64,000 bases of DNA from JAPKYZ01 sp033763835 (GCA_033763835.1 JANRJS010000030.1:8680-72679), one strand, 5' to 3'; positions 17,608-27,008 are shown, numbered from the stretch's first letter. The notes: a model not told the origin generated them from the letters alone. Program-made: numbers and translations.

Positions 17608-19173
17608 TTGAATCACCGCTACCATGACGTAGAGGATGAGCGCGGCGCGCTGGCCGCGATCCTCGAGTCCGGAATTTTGGACCGCTCCCCAAACCTCCGC
17701 AAGCTGCTCAGCTTTCTTTGCGAGCGCTACTGGAGCGGTCATGGCGGAGAGCTTAAGGAATACACCATTGCCACCGAGGCGCTAGGCCGTCCTCCGGAAT
17801 TCGATCCCAAGAAAGATTCGATCGTCCGGGTGGAGATGCACCGGCTAAGGCGAAAGCTGGCATCGTTCTACGAAACAAAGGACCGGGAATCGCCGGTCCG
17901 GATTTCGATCCCGGAAGGCCAGTATGTCCCGCAATTCGTCGCACGGACCGCTCTTCAGATTCCGGAACCTGCGGCCACCGCCGTGCGCGAGATTCCGCCT
18001 CCGGTAACCGTAACGGTCCCCGCCGTGGAGTTGGCGGTCCCGCCGCCGCGGCCTCATCCGGTTTCGTTCGCCGTCTGGTTGGGCTTAGGAGTCGTCGCCG
18101 TTGCCGCGGTCGCGAGCGGTCTCTACGTTCGAACCGCGCCCCGGCCCGAACCTTTACCGATCGAGCCGCCTCCAATAGAAGCCTCGCCGCGCAACGAGGT
18201 GCTCATCCTCGCCGGCCGCGCCAAGGATTACGTCGACGCCCAAGGCCGGCAGTGGTTGAGCGACCGGTATTTTTCGGGAGGCATCGCGAAAACCCACCCG
18301 CGTGTTCCCGTTAACTTCGCCGCCGATCCGGAATTGTTCGCCGGCCATCGCGAAGGGACTTTCCAGTACGACATTCCCCTCGAACCGGGCAGCTACGAGG
18401 TCCGGTTGTACTTCGCCGAAATGCTGTTCGGCGAAGGGAACGCGGCGGGAGGAGCGGAATCCACGCGGCTGTTCCATGTGGCGGCGAACGGACGGCCGTT
18501 GCTCGAACTGTTCGATGTGCTCGCCGACGCACCCGGTCCTCGCACCGCCGCCATCCGCTGCTTTAAGGACCTGCGTCCCGCCGCGGACGGCAAACTGCAT
18601 CTTTCTTTTTCCGACGCCAACCACGACGATCCGTTCGTCAACGCTATCGAAGTTCGCCGCACCGCGCCCGGGCGCATTCGCCCTATCCGGTTAGTGGCGC
18701 AGCGTCAGTCCGTGCGCGATGTGCACGGGCGCATCTGGCTGCCCGACAACGCCGCCATGAACGGTTCGCTGGTAAAGCGCAACCGTCCCGCCGAAGGTAC
18801 CGAACTGCCGGAAATCTATACCGGGGAACGTTTCGGCAATTTTTCCTACTCGATTCCGGTGGCGGCGAACGGCGTCTATCGAGTGGCGCTCCATTTTCAC
18901 GAGGCGTGGTTTGGCGATGGCAATAACGGCGGTGAGGGCGTAGGCGCGCGCCGCTTCGACGTGTACGTGAATCATCGCCCCTTGCTTGCTTCGTTCGACC
19001 CTCTGAAGACCGCCGGAGCGCCGCGCCGCGCCATCGTTAAGACCTTCCACGGCATCCGTCCCGACGCCCGGGGCCGCTTGGTCTTCGATTTCGAACCTCT
19101 CCGTAATTACGCCTGCATCAATGCGATCGAGATCGTGGACGAATCGCCCGCGCCGGCTGAAAGGACTCCATGA
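17608..19173 (+). CDS. membrane-anchored winged-helix protein with two malectin domains
   Basis: A 521-residue protein. Residues about 10-112 are a winged-helix-type DNA-binding domain of the kind found at the N-terminus of acidobacterial cyclase-like regulators (LRKLLSFLCER, LKEYTIATEALG, DSIVRVEMHRLRRKL, ISIPEGQYVPQF). A proline-rich linker is followed by one membrane helix (about 153-173). Two malectin-like carbohydrate-binding domains follow (about 197-350 and 357-512), each with a YEVRLYFAE or YRVALHFHE strand and an FDVYVN/FHVAANG strand. A TTG at 17608 is the first usable start after an in-frame stop, with GGGGG upstream. The design suggests a transmembrane one-component sensor of extracytoplasmic glycans. 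It overlaps the next gene by 4 bp. Confidence 0.8.
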   Translation: MNHRYHDVEDERGALAAILESGILDRSPNLRKLLSFLCERYWSGHGGELKEYTIATEALGRPPEFDPKKDSIVRVEMHRLRRKLASFYETKDRESPVRISIPEGQYVPQFVARTALQIPEPAATAVREIPPPVTVTVPAVELAVPPPRPHPVSFAVWLGLGVVAVAAVASGLYVRTAPRPEPLPIEPPPIEASPRNEVLILAGRAKDYVDAQGRQWLSDRYFSGGIAKTHPRVPVNFAADPELFAGHREGTFQYDIPLEPGSYEVRLYFAEMLFGEGNAAGGAESTRLFHVAANGRPLLELFDVLADAPGPRTAAIRCFKDLRPAADGKLHLSFSDANHDDPFVNAIEVRRTAPGRIRPIRLVAQRQSVRDVHGRIWLPDNAAMNGSLVKRNRPAEGTELPEIYTGERFGNFSYSIPVAANGVYRVALHFHEAWFGDGNNGGEGVGARRFDVYVNHRPLLASFDPLKTAGAPRRAIVKTFHGIRPDARGRLVFDFEPLRNYACINAIEIVDESPAPAERTP

Positions 19174-20087
19174 AACGACATTCCCCGGCCCTGTTCGCCC
19201 TCGCCGTTTGTCCACTGGCGGGACAAACCATCGACGACGGAATCATGATGGGCAAAGGCAGCCTGTGCGCGGGCTACATGTACTCGAACGACAGTTGGGA
19301 CCGCTATTGGGAAGGCTCGCTGAAGCGTTCGAACGGCAATATCGGAACGCTGACCACGGAAAGCCACCAGATTTTCGCTAACTACGGCGTGACGAACAAG
19401 CTCAATGTCATTACGCATATTCCGCATGTGCGCACCAACGCAAGCGAAGGCGTTTTGGCTGGCATGCGCGGTTTTCAAGACATCACGCTTGCGGCGAAGT
19501 ACAAGTTCTTCGATAGCCAGCTGACCGAAACGGGGCGGCTGCGCGCCATCGCCGTCGTCGCCGCCGCGACGCCGATGACGGACTACACGCCCGACTTTCT
19601 TCCCCTCTCGATCGGGCTTGGCAGCCGTCGCATCGCGGCTCGGCTTACCACCCACTACCGTACGGATCGCGGCTGGTTCGTCAACGGATCGTCCGCCTAC
19701 ACGTGGCGCGGCGAAGTGGGGCTCGACCGTCCGTTCTACTACACCGAAGGACGCCTAACGTTCTCGGATCGCGTCGCCATGCCCAACGTGTTCGATTACA
19801 GCGTAAGCGGCGGGCACATTCGCGGCGAGCGGGTGTTGTCCGTTTCATTCTCGGAGCAGCGTACACAAGGCGGAGGCGATATCCGGCGGCAGGACATGCC
19901 GTTCGTTTCGAACCGCATGAACTTTTCGCGCGTGGGAGCCTGGGCGAAGATTCCGCTGCCCAAGTTTTCCGCGATCTCAATCGTCGGCGGCTATTCGTAT
20001 GTCGTCGCGGGCCGCAACGTCGGCCAGTCGAGCACGATCACCGCCGGCGTGATGTACCTCTTCCATTTCCCCTGGAGCCGAAGCTGA
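19170..20087 (+). CDS. putative outer-membrane beta-barrel protein
   Basis: A 305-residue protein with a signal sequence (MKRHSPALFALAVCPLAG). The rest alternates short amphipathic strands rich in Y, F, T and R (ITLAAKYKFFDSQL, GGYSYVVAGRNV), and ends in an aromatic strand (MYLFHFPW). It has an early transporter-like segment (NKLNVITHIPHVRT). This fits a 12-14-strand barrel of the transporter/MetA-pathway type, but no family could be fixed. It is coupled to the malectin regulator upstream (4-bp overlap) and shares one base with the haloperoxidase-like gene downstream. Confidence 0.65.
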   Translation: MKRHSPALFALAVCPLAGQTIDDGIMMGKGSLCAGYMYSNDSWDRYWEGSLKRSNGNIGTLTTESHQIFANYGVTNKLNVITHIPHVRTNASEGVLAGMRGFQDITLAAKYKFFDSQLTETGRLRAIAVVAAATPMTDYTPDFLPLSIGLGSRRIAARLTTHYRTDRGWFVNGSSAYTWRGEVGLDRPFYYTEGRLTFSDRVAMPNVFDYSVSGGHIRGERVLSVSFSEQRTQGGGDIRRQDMPFVSNRMNFSRVGAWAKIPLPKFSAISIVGGYSYVVAGRNVGQSSTITAGVMYLFHFPWSRS

Positions 20088-21601
20088 TGGCCACGTTTCG
20101 CTTTCTCTCTAAGGCGCTCCTTTTCGCGCCGCTGCTGTACACCAGTCTCTGGGGACAGGACGATCCTAACGCCGGGTCGTGGCGCTACATCGTGCTGACC
20201 TCCCCCACTCAGGTAGCCGTTCCCGCGCCCTCGCGGATCGACGACCCCGCCTATCTCGCCGAACTCGCGGCGATAAAGCAAGCGCAGACGCAGATCACCG
20301 AAGGACAGCGCGAGTCGCTCGACTATTGGAGCCGCGGCGGAGCGGTGCGATGGAACGAGATTCTGATGGAGCTCGTGGCGAAGAACAACTTACCTCCCGC
20401 GCCGCGCGACGACGGTTCGTATCCGTTTCCCGACGCGAATAATCCCTTCGCCGATCCGAACTTTCCGTTCGCCAACCCGCCGTATGCCGCGCGCGCCTAC
20501 GCGTACGTCGCCGTTGCGCAATACGAGGCGTTGAAGGTGGCTTGGCACTACAAGTACCTCTACAATCGGCCCGCCCCGGTCCGTGTCGACGGCGGAGTTC
20601 AAGCGTTGCGCCCGTTGTCGAATCTGCCCGCCTATCCCAATGAAGACGCCGTATTGTCGGGCGTGGCGGCGACGATGCTCCAGTTGCTTTTCCCGACCGG
20701 TGCGGAGTTTGTCCGCGCGAAAGCGGCGGAGCATCAACAAGCCGCACAGCTTTCGGGACGCGCGGCGGCTAGCGATGTTGCCGCCGGATTGGCGTTAGGG
20801 CAGGCGGTGGCCAATCTCGTTATCGCCCGCGCCCGCACCGACGGCATGGGCGCGTCGGTGGGCAACGCGGTCATCTGGCAGTCGCTGGCCGATCAGGCGG
20901 CGGCACGGGGTGAGATTCCCTGGCACAGCCTGGAGAATCCGCCGCGTCCCCCGATGCTGCCGCTCTTCGGGCGAGTGCTGCCGTGGATGATGACTCCCGC
21001 CGACGTGCTCGCCGAGCGTCCCGGCCCGCCACCATCCACCGGTTCCCCGCAGATGGCGCAAGAGTTGGCGGAAGTGAAAAATGCCGTTCGGAACTTGACC
21101 CGCGCGCAGATGGCGATCGCCTACAAGTGGGCCGACGGCGTGGGAACACCCGCGCCTCCCGGCCACTGGAATTTCATCGCGATCCCCTATATCGCGGACT
21201 CCGGGTACTCGGAGGTGCGGGCGGCGCGAGCGCTCGCCTTATTGAATATGGCGATGCACGACGCCGCGGTCGGCTGCTGGGACACAAAGTACGCGTATTT
21301 CAATCCGCGGCCTTCCCAACTCGACCGGGGCATCCGGACCGTCGTGGGACTTCCCAATTTCCCCGCTTACGTATCCGGGCACTCGACGTTTTCGGCTGCG
21401 GCGGCGGAAGTGCTTTCGTACCTGTTCCCGAACGCCGCTTCGAAGTTCGAGGCGGACAGAGAAGAGGCTTCGATTTCACGGCTCTACGGCGGTATCCACT
21501 ACCGCTCCGATATCGAGGTGGGCAAAAGTCTCGGCAAGCGGATCGGCGGCTACACCTTGCGTTTCGCGCGCGAGGACGGGGCGGACGCCGGACTACAGTA
21601 G
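20087..21601 (+). CDS. PAP2/vanadium-haloperoxidase superfamily phosphatase with duplicated domain
   Basis: A 504-residue exported protein starting at ATG 20087 (signal MATFRFLSKALLFAPLLYTSLWG). The C-terminal half carries all three signature motifs: KX6RP (K401, R408), SGH (S430-H432) and SRX5HX3D (S464, R465, H471, D475), so it should bind phosphate or vanadate. The N-terminal half repeats the same layout (K156-YLYNRP, then LPAYPNEDAVLSG where the active half has FPAYVSGHS) but lacks the SGH and SRX5H motifs, so it looks like a dead copy. Family members are acid phosphatases or haloperoxidases. It ends 9 bp inside the converging Gfo/Idh gene. Confidence 0.85.
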   Translation: MATFRFLSKALLFAPLLYTSLWGQDDPNAGSWRYIVLTSPTQVAVPAPSRIDDPAYLAELAAIKQAQTQITEGQRESLDYWSRGGAVRWNEILMELVAKNNLPPAPRDDGSYPFPDANNPFADPNFPFANPPYAARAYAYVAVAQYEALKVAWHYKYLYNRPAPVRVDGGVQALRPLSNLPAYPNEDAVLSGVAATMLQLLFPTGAEFVRAKAAEHQQAAQLSGRAAASDVAAGLALGQAVANLVIARARTDGMGASVGNAVIWQSLADQAAARGEIPWHSLENPPRPPMLPLFGRVLPWMMTPADVLAERPGPPPSTGSPQMAQELAEVKNAVRNLTRAQMAIAYKWADGVGTPAPPGHWNFIAIPYIADSGYSEVRAARALALLNMAMHDAAVGCWDTKYAYFNPRPSQLDRGIRTVVGLPNFPAYVSGHSTFSAAAAEVLSYLFPNAASKFEADREEASISRLYGGIHYRSDIEVGKSLGKRIGGYTLRFAREDGADAGLQ

Positions 21602-22864
21602 CTTCGGCGTGCCCCAGTGCGTGCGGTAGACGCGCTTCACGTGCGCGTTCGCGACGGCGTCGCCGGGTATGCTTTCGGTCTCCTGATCGAAAGCGACGTT
21701 ACGGCCCGTGCGCGCGACGATGTTCGCCAAGTGGCAGTGAATGGCCGAAAGGTGTCCTTCCATAATGTCGGCGGGCGGCAGCTTCCGCGACCGGATGCAC
21801 TCGGCGAAGTTCCGTTGATGCACCGCGTCGGAATCGCCCGCGTCGTCGTGCTGGATCATCTTGCCGTCTCTGTCGAACACCCTATATCCCCAGCGCCGAT
21901 TGTATTGCCCGATATGCACCATGCCCTCGGTGCCGTATACTCCGACGCCGTTCTCGATGTCGCTCATACCGTAGGGATTCCAGATCCGTTGTTCCCAAAT
22001 CAGACTCTTGCCGCTTTCGTAGTCGAAGTTGGCGAGCATCGTGTCGGGCGTTTGCTGATCGTCCTTGAAAAACACTTTGCGCCCGGACCCGCTAACGCGC
22101 ACGGGGTAGCTCTCGCCCAGCGCCCACCGCGCGATATCGATCTGGTGCGCGCCGTCGTTGCCCGCGTCGCCCGTGCCGAAATGCCAGTGCCAATGCCACT
22201 TGTAGTGGAACCGATTTTCGTTAAACGGAATCCACGGCGCGGGCCCGAGCCACGTTTCATAATCGACGCCGGGAGGCACCGGGCCGTCTTCCTTGTGCCC
22301 GATGTCGTCGCGCAATTGAATGTTCCACGCCTTGGCCATTAGCACGCGGCCGATCTTTCCGGACTTGATCAACTCGATGGCGCGTACCGTCGATTCGCGG
22401 CTGCGCGATTGCGTCCCGACCTGCATCAGCTTGCCGTTGCGGCGCGCCGCGTCGATCATCAACCGGCCCTCGCGAATGTTGTGGGAGGCCGGTTTTTCGA
22501 CATACACGTCTTTGCCCGCGTCGACGGCGAGAATCGCGGCGGGCGCGTGCCAATGGTCCGGCGTGGTGATCACCACCGCGTCGATCCCCTTGTCGTCGAG
22601 GATGCGGCGCATATCGACGACCTCCGCCGGTTTCGCGATCTTGAGCTTCGTCGCGATGGCCTGCGCCTTTTCGAGCGACGCGTTGTCGGCGTCGCACAGC
22701 GTTTTGACGTTCACGCCCGGGACGCTCGCGTAGCTTTGCAGCAAATGCCGGCCGCGCCCGCCCAACCCAATAATGCCGAGGTTGATCTGATCGCTGGCCG
22801 CCAAGGCCTTCACGCGGAACGCAGGCGCGATCGCCGCGCCCATCAGGAAGTATCTACGGTTCAT
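21593..22864 (-). CDS. Gfo/Idh/MocA-family oxidoreductase, exported
   Basis: A 423-residue protein starting at 22864, behind AAAGGAG; an earlier in-frame ATG at 22933 lacks such a site. A Tat-type signal (MNRRYFLMGAAIAPAFRV) is followed by a Rossmann NAD(P) fold (LGIIGLGGRGRHLL), the EKP motif (VYVEKPASHNIREG) and a C-terminal dehydrogenase domain (GTGDAGNDGAHQIDIARWALG). Family members oxidise or isomerise sugars and related polyols using tightly bound NAD(P). It follows the DUF1501 gene by 31 bp on the same strand, so it probably belongs to the same unit. Confidence 0.9.
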   Translation of the reverse strand: MNRRYFLMGAAIAPAFRVKALAASDQINLGIIGLGGRGRHLLQSYASVPGVNVKTLCDADNASLEKAQAIATKLKIAKPAEVVDMRRILDDKGIDAVVITTPDHWHAPAAILAVDAGKDVYVEKPASHNIREGRLMIDAARRNGKLMQVGTQSRSRESTVRAIELIKSGKIGRVLMAKAWNIQLRDDIGHKEDGPVPPGVDYETWLGPAPWIPFNENRFHYKWHWHWHFGTGDAGNDGAHQIDIARWALGESYPVRVSGSGRKVFFKDDQQTPDTMLANFDYESGKSLIWEQRIWNPYGMSDIENGVGVYGTEGMVHIGQYNRRWGYRVFDRDGKMIQHDDAGDSDAVHQRNFAECIRSRKLPPADIMEGHLSAIHCHLANIVARTGRNVAFDQETESIPGDAVANAHVKRVYRTHWGTPKLL

Positions 22865-22895
22865 GTTCGCTCTCCTTTGGCATCGAACGTCCCAT

Positions 22896-24317
22896 TCATA
22901 TGAGCATCTCCCGGACGACGGTTCCGGCGACATCGGTCAGCCGGAAGTCGCGCCCCATGTGGCGGTAGGTGAGCCGCGTGTGATCGATGCCCAGACAGTG
23001 CAGCATCGTCGCCTGCAGATCGTGCACATGCACCGGCTTCTCCGCGATCCGCAAGCCGAGTTCGTCGGTCTCGCCGATAACCTGTCCGCCCTTGACGCCG
23101 CCGCCCGCCGCCCACACGCTAAAGCAATTGGGGTGATGATCGCGCCCGGGGTCTTCGTCGGTGCGCTCCAGTTGGCCCATCGGCGTACGCCCGAATTCGC
23201 CCGCCCAAATCAAGAGCGTCGAATCGAGCAATCCGCGCTCCTTGAGGTCGCGAATCAATGCGGCGATCGGTTGATCGGTAATCGCACAGTTCTTTTTGAG
23301 CTTCTTGTTCAGCTCTTGATGATCGTCCCAACTCGCGTGCGCGAGCATGACGAATCGCACGCCGCGCTCCACCATGCGGCGCGCCAAAAGGCAGTTCACC
23401 GCGTAAGGATGCGTAGGCTCGCGGTTGACGCCATAGCTTTCGAGCGTTCGCGGCGTCTCTTTCGAGAAGTCGAGAAACTCGGGAGCGGCGGATTGCATGC
23501 GGAACGCGAGCTCGTAGGAGTGGATGCGGCTCGCGATGGCGGGATCGCCCGTTTCGCGTTGGTGTTCCTCGTTCCATCGCCGGATCAGATCCAGCCGCGC
23601 GCGCTGGGTTTCCGGAGTTACGCCGGGCGGATTCGGCAGGTAGAGAATCGGCTCGCCCGAGTTGCGAAACACCGTTCCCGCGTAGGTGGACGGCAGAAAC
23701 CCGCTCGCCCAGTTCATCGAGCCGCCGCTGGTCCCTTTCCCCGAACTCAGTACGACGAAAGCGGGCATGTCGCGCGACTCCGTTCCCAAGCCATAAGACA
23801 CCCAGGCTCCGGCGGTAGGCCGCCCAAACTGCGTCGACCCGGTGAATAGCAGCGCTTGGCCGGGGTGATGATTGAACGCTTCGGTGTGCATCGAGCGGAT
23901 CAGGCAAAGATCGTCGGCTTGCGCGCCGATGTGCGGCAGATAATCCGAGAACTCGATTCCCGACTTCCCATAACGCTGAAAAACCCGCTCGCTGCCGAGC
24001 ACTTTCGCGTCCGGCTTAACGAACACGAAGTTGAGATCTTCGGTCATCGAGGCGGGCAAAGGCCGGCCGTGCCACTTGCGGAGCGCGGGCTTGGGATCGT
24101 AAAGATCGATGTGGCTGGGTCCGCCTTCCTGAAAGAAGAAGATGACGCGCTTCGCCTTCGCGGCGTAATGGGGCTTCTTCGCTTCGAGCGGATCGGCGGA
24201 CTCGGCGGACTCGGCGGCGAGCATGTCGGCCAGCGCCGCGCTGCCTAGCATTCCCCCGAACGAGCGGAAGAATTGGCGCCGGCTCGATGGGGAAAGTATT
24301 TCGGGACGGATAGCCAT
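22896..24317 (-). CDS. DUF1501-domain protein (sulfatase-like fold), exported
   Basis: A 473-residue protein starting at 24317 (MAIRPEILSPSSRRQFFRSFGG). The SRRQFF motif and following hydrophobic segment form a Tat signal. The DUF1501 landmarks are clear: KRVIFFFQEGGPSHIDLYDPKP, HHPGQALLFTG, WDDHQELN and WAGEFGRTPMGQ, shown only as fragments. The fold is related to alkaline phosphatase/sulfatase enzymes, but no activity is proven. Its start lies 4 bp after the stop of the DUF1549/DUF1553 gene. Such pairs are frequent in Planctomycetes and Acidobacteria. Confidence 0.9.
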   Translation of the reverse strand: MAIRPEILSPSSRRQFFRSFGGMLGSAALADMLAAESAESADPLEAKKPHYAAKAKRVIFFFQEGGPSHIDLYDPKPALRKWHGRPLPASMTEDLNFVFVKPDAKVLGSERVFQRYGKSGIEFSDYLPHIGAQADDLCLIRSMHTEAFNHHPGQALLFTGSTQFGRPTAGAWVSYGLGTESRDMPAFVVLSSGKGTSGGSMNWASGFLPSTYAGTVFRNSGEPILYLPNPPGVTPETQRARLDLIRRWNEEHQRETGDPAIASRIHSYELAFRMQSAAPEFLDFSKETPRTLESYGVNREPTHPYAVNCLLARRMVERGVRFVMLAHASWDDHQELNKKLKKNCAITDQPIAALIRDLKERGLLDSTLLIWAGEFGRTPMGQLERTDEDPGRDHHPNCFSVWAAGGGVKGGQVIGETDELGLRIAEKPVHVHDLQATMLHCLGIDHTRLTYRHMGRDFRLTDVAGTVVREMLI

Positions 24318-24321
24318 GCGG

Positions 24322-26847
24322 TTACTCTCTCGTGATGAACTCGTCCAGGTTGAGGATCGCGCTCGCGAGTCCGGTCCATGCGGCGGCTTCGACGCGCGAA
24401 ACCCCGGGAATCTCCACCGGCGATAGCGCCTGCGCCGACGCCGGGTCCTTCGCGAAGATCGCGGTTTGCCGCTCCAGATATTCCCGCGCCAACTCGACTT
24501 CCACACGGCTCGGAGCGCGCCCCAACGCGACGGCGAAGAGACGCTCCACTCGCGCGGGTTCGGAAGGCCGCTCGCGAAGGATGCGCCACGCCAGCGTTTG
24601 CGCCGCTTCGACGAACACCGGATCGTTCAGCAAGTTCAGCGCTTGCAGCGGCGTGTTGGAACGCTCCCGCCGGCATGCCGCGACGGTAGAATCCGGCGCG
24701 TCGAAGTTGATCAACTGTGGATACGGAACGGTCCGCTGGAAATGGATGTATAGGCCGCGGCGGTACCGGTCGCGCCCCTTGCTCTCCGGCCATCCGGCGT
24801 CGATCCCGTAGGCGAGATCGATCACGCCTTTGGGCAGAGGCGGACGGACGCTGCGGCCCCCGACGGACGGATCGAGCAGTTCGCCGGCGAAGAGCGCCGA
24901 ATCCCGGACGAGTTCGGCGGGCAAACGAATGCGCGATTGCCGCGAGAGCAAGACGTTATTCGGGTCGCGAGTTTCGACGCCGGGCCTCGCGATCGACGCC
25001 TGCCGGTAGGTGGCCGAAGTCACGATCGTCTCGATCAACGCTTTTCGGCTCCAGCCCGAATCGCGAAAGCGCGACGCAAGCCAATCGAGAAGTTCGGGAT
25101 GCGACGGCCTTTCGCCCTGCGCGCCGAAATCTTCGGCGGTCCTCACAAGCCCCCGCCCGAACAACTCCTGCCAAATACGATTCGCCGCCACACGCGCGGT
25201 CAGCGGATTCTCGGGCGCCACCAACCATTCGGCTAACGTCAGCCGGGTCGGAGGACCGGATTTTGCGGACCATAAGCGAGGTACGGCGGGACGAACTTCG
25301 GGACCCGGCTTCTTCCAATCGCCCCGCAAAAGGATGTGCGTGGGCCGCGGCGTTTTCTCGGCGATGGTCGGCGCTTCGGAAATGGCGGGGAACCCGGCGC
25401 GCAGCTCGCGCAATTTCTTGCGCAATTCGGTGAACTTCAGTTCCTTCCAAAGTTCCTTTGCGATGACCCGGTGATAGTTCTGGACGAAGTGATCCGTCAT
25501 CGCGTCCGTTTGCTTGGGTGTGCGCCGCTCCGGCGGCGTGTCGAGGATTTCGAGCGAGTTGTCCAGGTACTTCGATAACGCGTCGAACGCGTGATCCCAA
25601 TCGGTCCACTTCCCGGGATTCGCGCGCGCTTCCTTCATGCGCGCTTCCCAAGCCGGCTGATGATCGCCGACCTTGTATTCCGCCAGCAGCGCCGCCCGTT
25701 GGCGGCGGTACTCGGGCAGAGCCGCCAGATACGGCCCCAACTCTCCCGCCAGCGGCGCTTCGATATCCACTTCTCCCGCCGAGTTGAAGAAGGCGAACAG
25801 TTCGTAGAAATTCTTTTGCGAGATCGGGTCGTACTTGTGGTCGTGGCATTGCGCGCAAGCGAACGTCAACCCTAGCCAGACCGTCGCGACGGTAGACGCG
25901 CGGTCGATCGTTTGCTCGACGCGAAACTGCTCGATGTTCACGCCGCCTTCGCGATTGGTGAGGGTGTTGCGGTGGAAGCCGGTGGCGATACGTTGATCGA
26001 GGGTCGCGTTGGGCAACAGATCGCCCGCGATTTGCTCCACCGTGAACCGGTCGAACGGCATGTCGGCGTTGATCGCGTCGATTACCCAGTGCCGCCAGCG
26101 CCAGGCGTGTGGGCGCACATAATCTTTTTCGTAGCCGTCGCTGTCGCCGTAACGCGCCGCGTCCAGCCAGGGCCGCGCCCACCGTTCGCCGAAGTGCGGC
26201 GATGCGAGCAGCCGCTTCACCAGCCGCTCGTAGGCGCCGGGGCGATTGTCATCGAGAAACTCCGCGACCTCGCCCGGCGTAGGTGGCAGCCCAGTAAGGT
26301 CGAGCGACACCCGGCGAATCAATGTCGCTTTCGAAGCTTCGGGCGACGGCTCGATACCCTCTTTTTCGAGCCGGGCCAGAACGAAGCGATCGATCTCGTT
26401 CCGCGCCCAGACCCGGTTCTGGGTGGCGGGCGGCGGCGGGTTGCGGATCGGTTGAAAGGACCAATGGAGCGGCGGTCCGGCGGCGGTTCCTGCGGTCTTT
26501 GGCCAGTCCGCGCCTTCGTCGATCCACTGGCGCAGACGCGCGACTTCCGCTTCGGAGAGGCGCGGCCCCACCGGCGGCATAACGCGTTTTTCTTCCGCTC
26601 CCGAAACCAGGCGGATCAGCAGGCTATCGCCGCTTTTGCCTGGAGATAGGACGGGCATTGCCGCTTCCCGGCTGTCGAGGCGCAATCCTTTCATCTGCGT
26701 CCGTTCGCCGTGGCAGCCTTGGCAGCGCGCGACCAGCAGCGGTTCCACGTCGCGCGCGAAATCGATGGCCGGTGGAGTGGGCGCAGCCCCGAACGAAGCG
26801 ATACCGGACAGCAGAGGCGCGAAAACAGCTTTCGGATAGCGAAACAT
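24322..26847 (-). CDS. planctomycete-type cytochrome c with DUF1549 and DUF1553 domains
   Basis: An 841-residue exported protein. After a signal (MFRYPKAVFAPLLSGIASFGA) comes a PSCyt1 heme domain with CQGCH near residue 43 and its distal MPP motif (KRVMPPVG). DUF1549 (about 150-360, with LTGLPPTPGEVAEFL and an internal CAQCHDHKYDP heme-like motif) and DUF1553 (about 550-800, with LAEWLVAPENPLTARVAANRIW in part) follow. Two CxxCH motifs predict two c-type hemes. It heads a three-gene minus-strand unit with the DUF1501 and Gfo/Idh genes. The role is probably redox-linked polymer or sugar breakdown, which is inference. Confidence 0.9.
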   Translation of the reverse strand: MFRYPKAVFAPLLSGIASFGAAPTPPAIDFARDVEPLLVARCQGCHGERTQMKGLRLDSREAAMPVLSPGKSGDSLLIRLVSGAEEKRVMPPVGPRLSEAEVARLRQWIDEGADWPKTAGTAAGPPLHWSFQPIRNPPPPATQNRVWARNEIDRFVLARLEKEGIEPSPEASKATLIRRVSLDLTGLPPTPGEVAEFLDDNRPGAYERLVKRLLASPHFGERWARPWLDAARYGDSDGYEKDYVRPHAWRWRHWVIDAINADMPFDRFTVEQIAGDLLPNATLDQRIATGFHRNTLTNREGGVNIEQFRVEQTIDRASTVATVWLGLTFACAQCHDHKYDPISQKNFYELFAFFNSAGEVDIEAPLAGELGPYLAALPEYRRQRAALLAEYKVGDHQPAWEARMKEARANPGKWTDWDHAFDALSKYLDNSLEILDTPPERRTPKQTDAMTDHFVQNYHRVIAKELWKELKFTELRKKLRELRAGFPAISEAPTIAEKTPRPTHILLRGDWKKPGPEVRPAVPRLWSAKSGPPTRLTLAEWLVAPENPLTARVAANRIWQELFGRGLVRTAEDFGAQGERPSHPELLDWLASRFRDSGWSRKALIETIVTSATYRQASIARPGVETRDPNNVLLSRQSRIRLPAELVRDSALFAGELLDPSVGGRSVRPPLPKGVIDLAYGIDAGWPESKGRDRYRRGLYIHFQRTVPYPQLINFDAPDSTVAACRRERSNTPLQALNLLNDPVFVEAAQTLAWRILRERPSEPARVERLFAVALGRAPSRVEVELAREYLERQTAIFAKDPASAQALSPVEIPGVSRVEAAAWTGLASAILNLDEFITRE

Positions 26848-26978
26848 TTTCTTCCGGGCCGCGCCAGATACTATCAGACACCGTTCGCCGCAAGCAAGAA
26901 CGCTCTCTCCAGCCTGATTCGCGAGAGCATCCGGCTTTTCGATTGACCCGTGCCGGACCGCGTGATAGCTTCAGTAGA

Positions 26979-27004
26979 CCGAAATCGAGTTTCGGATTCC
27001 GAAA
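26979..27004. promoter_or_regulatory. alternating half-site operator before the IclR gene
   Basis: Three six-base half-sites alternate in orientation: CCGAAA (26979-26984), TTTCGG (26990-26995) and CCGAAA (26999-27004), with spacers of 5 and 3 bases. The right pair is the perfect palindrome TTTCGGATTCCGAAA. It ends 4 bp before the IclR start codon. A weak promoter-like TTGACC lies at 26943. The array is suited to autoregulation by a dimer or tetramer. Confidence 0.6.
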
Positions 27005-27008
27005 GATC

